A stretch of DNA of 59,685 nt from Alphaproteobacteria bacterium UBA6149 (lineage in GTDB: Bacteria > Pseudomonadota > Alphaproteobacteria > Rickettsiales > UBA998), in NCBI GenBank assembly GCA_002423155.1, contig DIUV01000012.1:1-59685 (forward strand). Direction: 5' to 3'. Positions 58,015 to 59,685 of this stretch are shown in pieces (position 1 is the stretch's first letter; each line of letters opens with the position of its first letter). The position numbers and the translations under genes are program-made. The notes beneath the pieces were generated by a model that was not told the origin of the DNA, ran no database searches, and saw only the letters and a program-made list of their open reading frames with translations.

Positions 58015-58772
58015 AACCGAAATTCATACTCCAACTGCAACACCGCATCGCCATTACTCGCTGCCTTAGAAGCACCGAATAAATAACCTACGCGATATTT
58101 AAGCGCATCATTATCATTTGCCCAATGAAGCGGAATTTTACCATAAGCAGTGGGACCAATATAATGCTGCTGGTCGTCAAAATTACCTGCGTGTTTTAAT
58201 TCACCAAAATTACTGCTAATCTCAAATCCCGGCTCAAAATAAGGATTTAAATTATACCGGCTGCTCCATAATATGGCAGATTCCAGGCTGGCCTGAGCAT
58301 CCGCTCCCACTTCTTTTTCAAAATTCAAATTTAAAACATGAGAAGTCTTGGCAATATCTTTTGCCAATAACAAGCCCCACTCTAATTTATCGCTATGCCC
58401 ATTTTGGGGCGTATATTCATAGGCTAACGAAGCACCAACATCGAGCAAATACTCGCCGCGCTCCGTAAATTGAAAAATATTCTCCCATTCCCAAGCATCA
58501 AATTTATTGCTGGTGCCATAAGAATTTTTGAATTTACCATAAAATTCAGTGTGCCACCAATCATTCACCCCATAACCTAAGGCAAATTGATGTTTTTGCA
58601 AATTATTCTTGGCTGAGTCATTGTCATCGGTACGACTAGTGAAATATTCAACCTCCACCTCGCCCTTTTCCACATAAGGAGAATAAATTTTTTGCGCCGC
58701 TTGTGCGCCGTAATTCAATGCCACACTAAAAACCACAGCCGAAGCCGCTACACTTATTTTATTTTTCAACAT
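58011..58772 (-). CDS. Putative outer-membrane beta-barrel protein
   Basis: The 253-residue protein has a signal peptide cleaved near residue 26 (FSVALNYGAQA then AQKIYSPYV). Alternating aromatic/polar strands follow, for example VEVEYFTSR, HQFALGYGVNDWWHTEFYGKF, YLLDVGASLAYEY and LEWGLLLAKD. It ends with phenylalanine in LEYEFRF, as expected for barrels inserted by BamA. I do not recognise a named family. It may resemble uncharacterised barrel proteins of unknown cargo. Confidence 0.7.
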   Translation of the reverse strand: MLKNKISVAASAVVFSVALNYGAQAAQKIYSPYVEKGEVEVEYFTSRTDDNDSAKNNLQKHQFALGYGVNDWWHTEFYGKFKNSYGTSNKFDAWEWENIFQFTERGEYLLDVGASLAYEYTPQNGHSDKLEWGLLLAKDIAKTSHVLNLNFEKEVGADAQASLESAILWSSRYNLNPYFEPGFEISSNFGELKHAGNFDDQQHYIGPTAYGKIPLHWANDNDALKYRVGYLFGASKAASNGDAVLQLEYEFRF

Positions 58773-58815
58773 TTTCTTATAACCAATATAAAGAATGAAC
58801 CCGATAATTTAACCG

Positions 58816-59006
58816 CGGCGATTTCATCAATCGTTAATTTTAGCTTTTTTCCCCATTTTCTCCATTATCATGCAGCACGTAGAGCGGCATCCATGTTTAT
58901 CCTCTAGCTCTACAGACAATGGTTTGACATGGATACCGCCCTGCGGCGGTATGACAATGGATGGTTTTTCAATAAAACATAAAATTAACGCTTGATGAAA
59001 TCGCCG
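58816..59006. repeat. Palindromic intergenic element, family B copy 3
   Basis: Arms of 27 bases (CGGCGATTTCATCAATCG... at 58816-58842 and inverted at 58980-59006) differ at one position. Compared with copy 1, the arm reads CATCAA instead of CACCAA on the left and TTGATG instead of TTGGTG on the right, a paired change that keeps complementarity. The interior has the orientation of copy 2. Confidence 0.85.
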
Positions 59007-59030
59007 TGTAGTTTAGCCGTATTTTAAATC

Positions 59031-59357
59031 TTATTTAACGAGCAAAGTACCCTTCGTAGTATCTTGATGAAACTCATCAAAATAGCTGTATTTGCCCGCT
59101 TTTAGAGGTCCAACAAAGATAACCGCTTCGCTATTACCACCAATTATTTTTTCGCGCTTCAAATCATAACTTTCAAATTCTGCTGGTGTTGCATCTAAGT
59201 TTTTTACAATTAGTTTAACTTTCTTATCGACCGGAACCACTAATTCCTGCGGAGAAAATTGATTGTTTTTTAGAGTAAGAACATAATCTTCCGCATGAGC
59301 CATCGCCGCCCAATTTAACCCGAATAAACTAGTCAGAATAAAAACTGATTTTTTCAT
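59031..59357 (-). CDS. Secreted cupredoxin-domain protein
   Basis: From ATG 59357 (AAAGGA 8 bases ahead) the 108-residue product has a signal peptide (MKKSVFILTSLFGLNWAAMAHA). A compact beta-sandwich follows: YVLTLKNNQFSPQELVVPVD, KLIVKNLDATPAEFESYDL, and GPLKAGKYSYFDEFHQDT. It matches cupredoxin_1-type domains that accompany Ftr1/EfeO iron uptake, but no Cys or Met copper ligand is visible and only one histidine, so type 1 copper is unlikely. Two Fur-like boxes lie upstream. No permease is in the window. Confidence 0.75.
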   Translation of the reverse strand: MKKSVFILTSLFGLNWAAMAHAEDYVLTLKNNQFSPQELVVPVDKKVKLIVKNLDATPAEFESYDLKREKIIGGNSEAVIFVGPLKAGKYSYFDEFHQDTTKGTLLVK

Positions 59358-59382
59358 AAACAATCCTTTTACACACAATAAA

Positions 59383-59425
59383 TGCGAACAATTCGCAACA
59401 ACCCTGCTATTAATAATCGTTCGCA
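59383..59425. promoter_or_regulatory. Two candidate Fur/Mur-family boxes upstream of the cupredoxin gene
   Basis: TGCGAACAATTCGCA at 59383-59397 is a perfect 15-base palindrome. TAATAATCGTTCGCA at 59411-59425 (read on the minus strand, TGCGAACGATTATTA) keeps one clear half-site. The centres are 28 bases apart. Both resemble the 7-1-7 boxes of alphaproteobacterial Fur/Mur regulators and lie 26-68 bases ahead of the start codon, which suits iron or manganese control. Confidence 0.5.
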
Positions 59426-59652
59426 ATTGCTTCGTCAACCATAAACATCAATTATCACACTACCCAACACTTTTTGTTTTTCTTCGTGCTCTCCATCGCC
59501 ATCCCCGCCCAACCTTTGTTTGAGAAAGAGTGGCGGGGATATCAGGTCTCAAATTCTGTCTTTTTTGTGTCCTAAGATCCCCGCACAAGGCGCACTACTG
59601 TCCAATTAAAATTAAAAAGGTTTATATTGTATATCTATCTGTATTAAAACAA
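59426..59652. other. Gene-free stretch at the right end
   Basis: No gene is supported. A loose inverted pair CCATCCCCGCC near 59500 and GGCGGGGAT near 59533 resembles a decayed family C element, with AT-rich sequence on either side. Confidence 0.4.
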
Positions 59653-59685
59653 CTCTCCGTCGTCATCCCCGCCTTGCGCGGGGAT
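59653..59685. repeat. Family C palindromic element, cut by the window edge
   Basis: CTCTCCGTCGTCATCCCCGC followed by CTTGCGCGGGGAT repeats the left arm motif of the element at 23605. The right arm lies outside the window. Confidence 0.75.

Overview
The window is a stretch of bacterial chromosome, most likely from an AT-leaning alphaproteobacterium. I see this in the aa3 cytochrome oxidase cluster with its tiny CoxF-like gene, the NDUFS4-like complex I accessory protein, the 180-kDa NAD-glutamate dehydrogenase, a phasin, a PrtD/PrtE-type type I secretion pair, and the tldD / cox / thrC / M16-peptidase neighbourhood. Many intergenic palindromic repeats recall the repeat-rich genomes of deep-branching or host-associated alphaproteobacteria, but the exact lineage cannot be fixed from the sequence alone.

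Layout. 1-1.2 kb: 5' part of an argD-like aminotransferase (minus) and a ParD/ParE pair. 1.2-5.3 kb: ppx/gppA, rlmE, a glycine-zipper lipoprotein and a YejF-like double ATPase (plus). 5.3-12 kb: pccB, NDUFS4-like gene, gltX, a phasin with a basic N-terminus, a bactofilin and an unknown membrane protein. 12-15.8 kb (minus): gtrA, glycosyltransferase 2, DUF2142 protein and Nudix hydrolase. 15.8-23.5 kb (minus): a compact NAD operon, divergent prs, pncB, an unknown 87-residue protein, pncC, and a 1192-residue NadM-like/NadE fusion. 24 kb: tRNA-Arg(ACG). 24-27.4 kb: mrdA, mreD, mreC. 27.5-33.7 kb: EAL protein, isoprenylcysteine-type methyltransferase, chemoreceptor, PrmA-like methyltransferase, M32 carboxypeptidase. 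33.8-40.3 kb (minus): full aa3 oxidase and assembly cluster. 40.4-44.5 kb (plus): tldD, an AAA/DUF4143 ATPase, an unknown protein with an internal duplication. 44.5-50.4 kb (minus): M16 peptidase, thrC and type I secretion genes. 50.8-59.7 kb: dcd, cysQ, giant glutamate dehydrogenase, a HEPN/MNT pair, an outer-membrane barrel candidate and a cupredoxin-like gene behind two Fur-like boxes.

How the genes work together. The NAD operon could make NAD from nicotinate: Prs makes PRPP, PncB makes NaMN, PncC recycles NMN to NaMN, the N-terminal fusion domain adenylates NaMN, and the C-terminal domains amidate NaAD to NAD. The cox block supplies a terminal oxidase with its heme and copper assembly factors.

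The most unusual content is (1) the single-operon NAD pathway with its triple-domain terminal enzyme and an unknown small partner, and (2) at least three families of intergenic palindromes. In one family the arms differ between copies but stay self-complementary, and two copies place a Shine-Dalgarno sequence inside the hairpin stem just ahead of mreD and the SURF1 gene. No CRISPR array, rRNA, complete prophage or recognisable transposase was seen.
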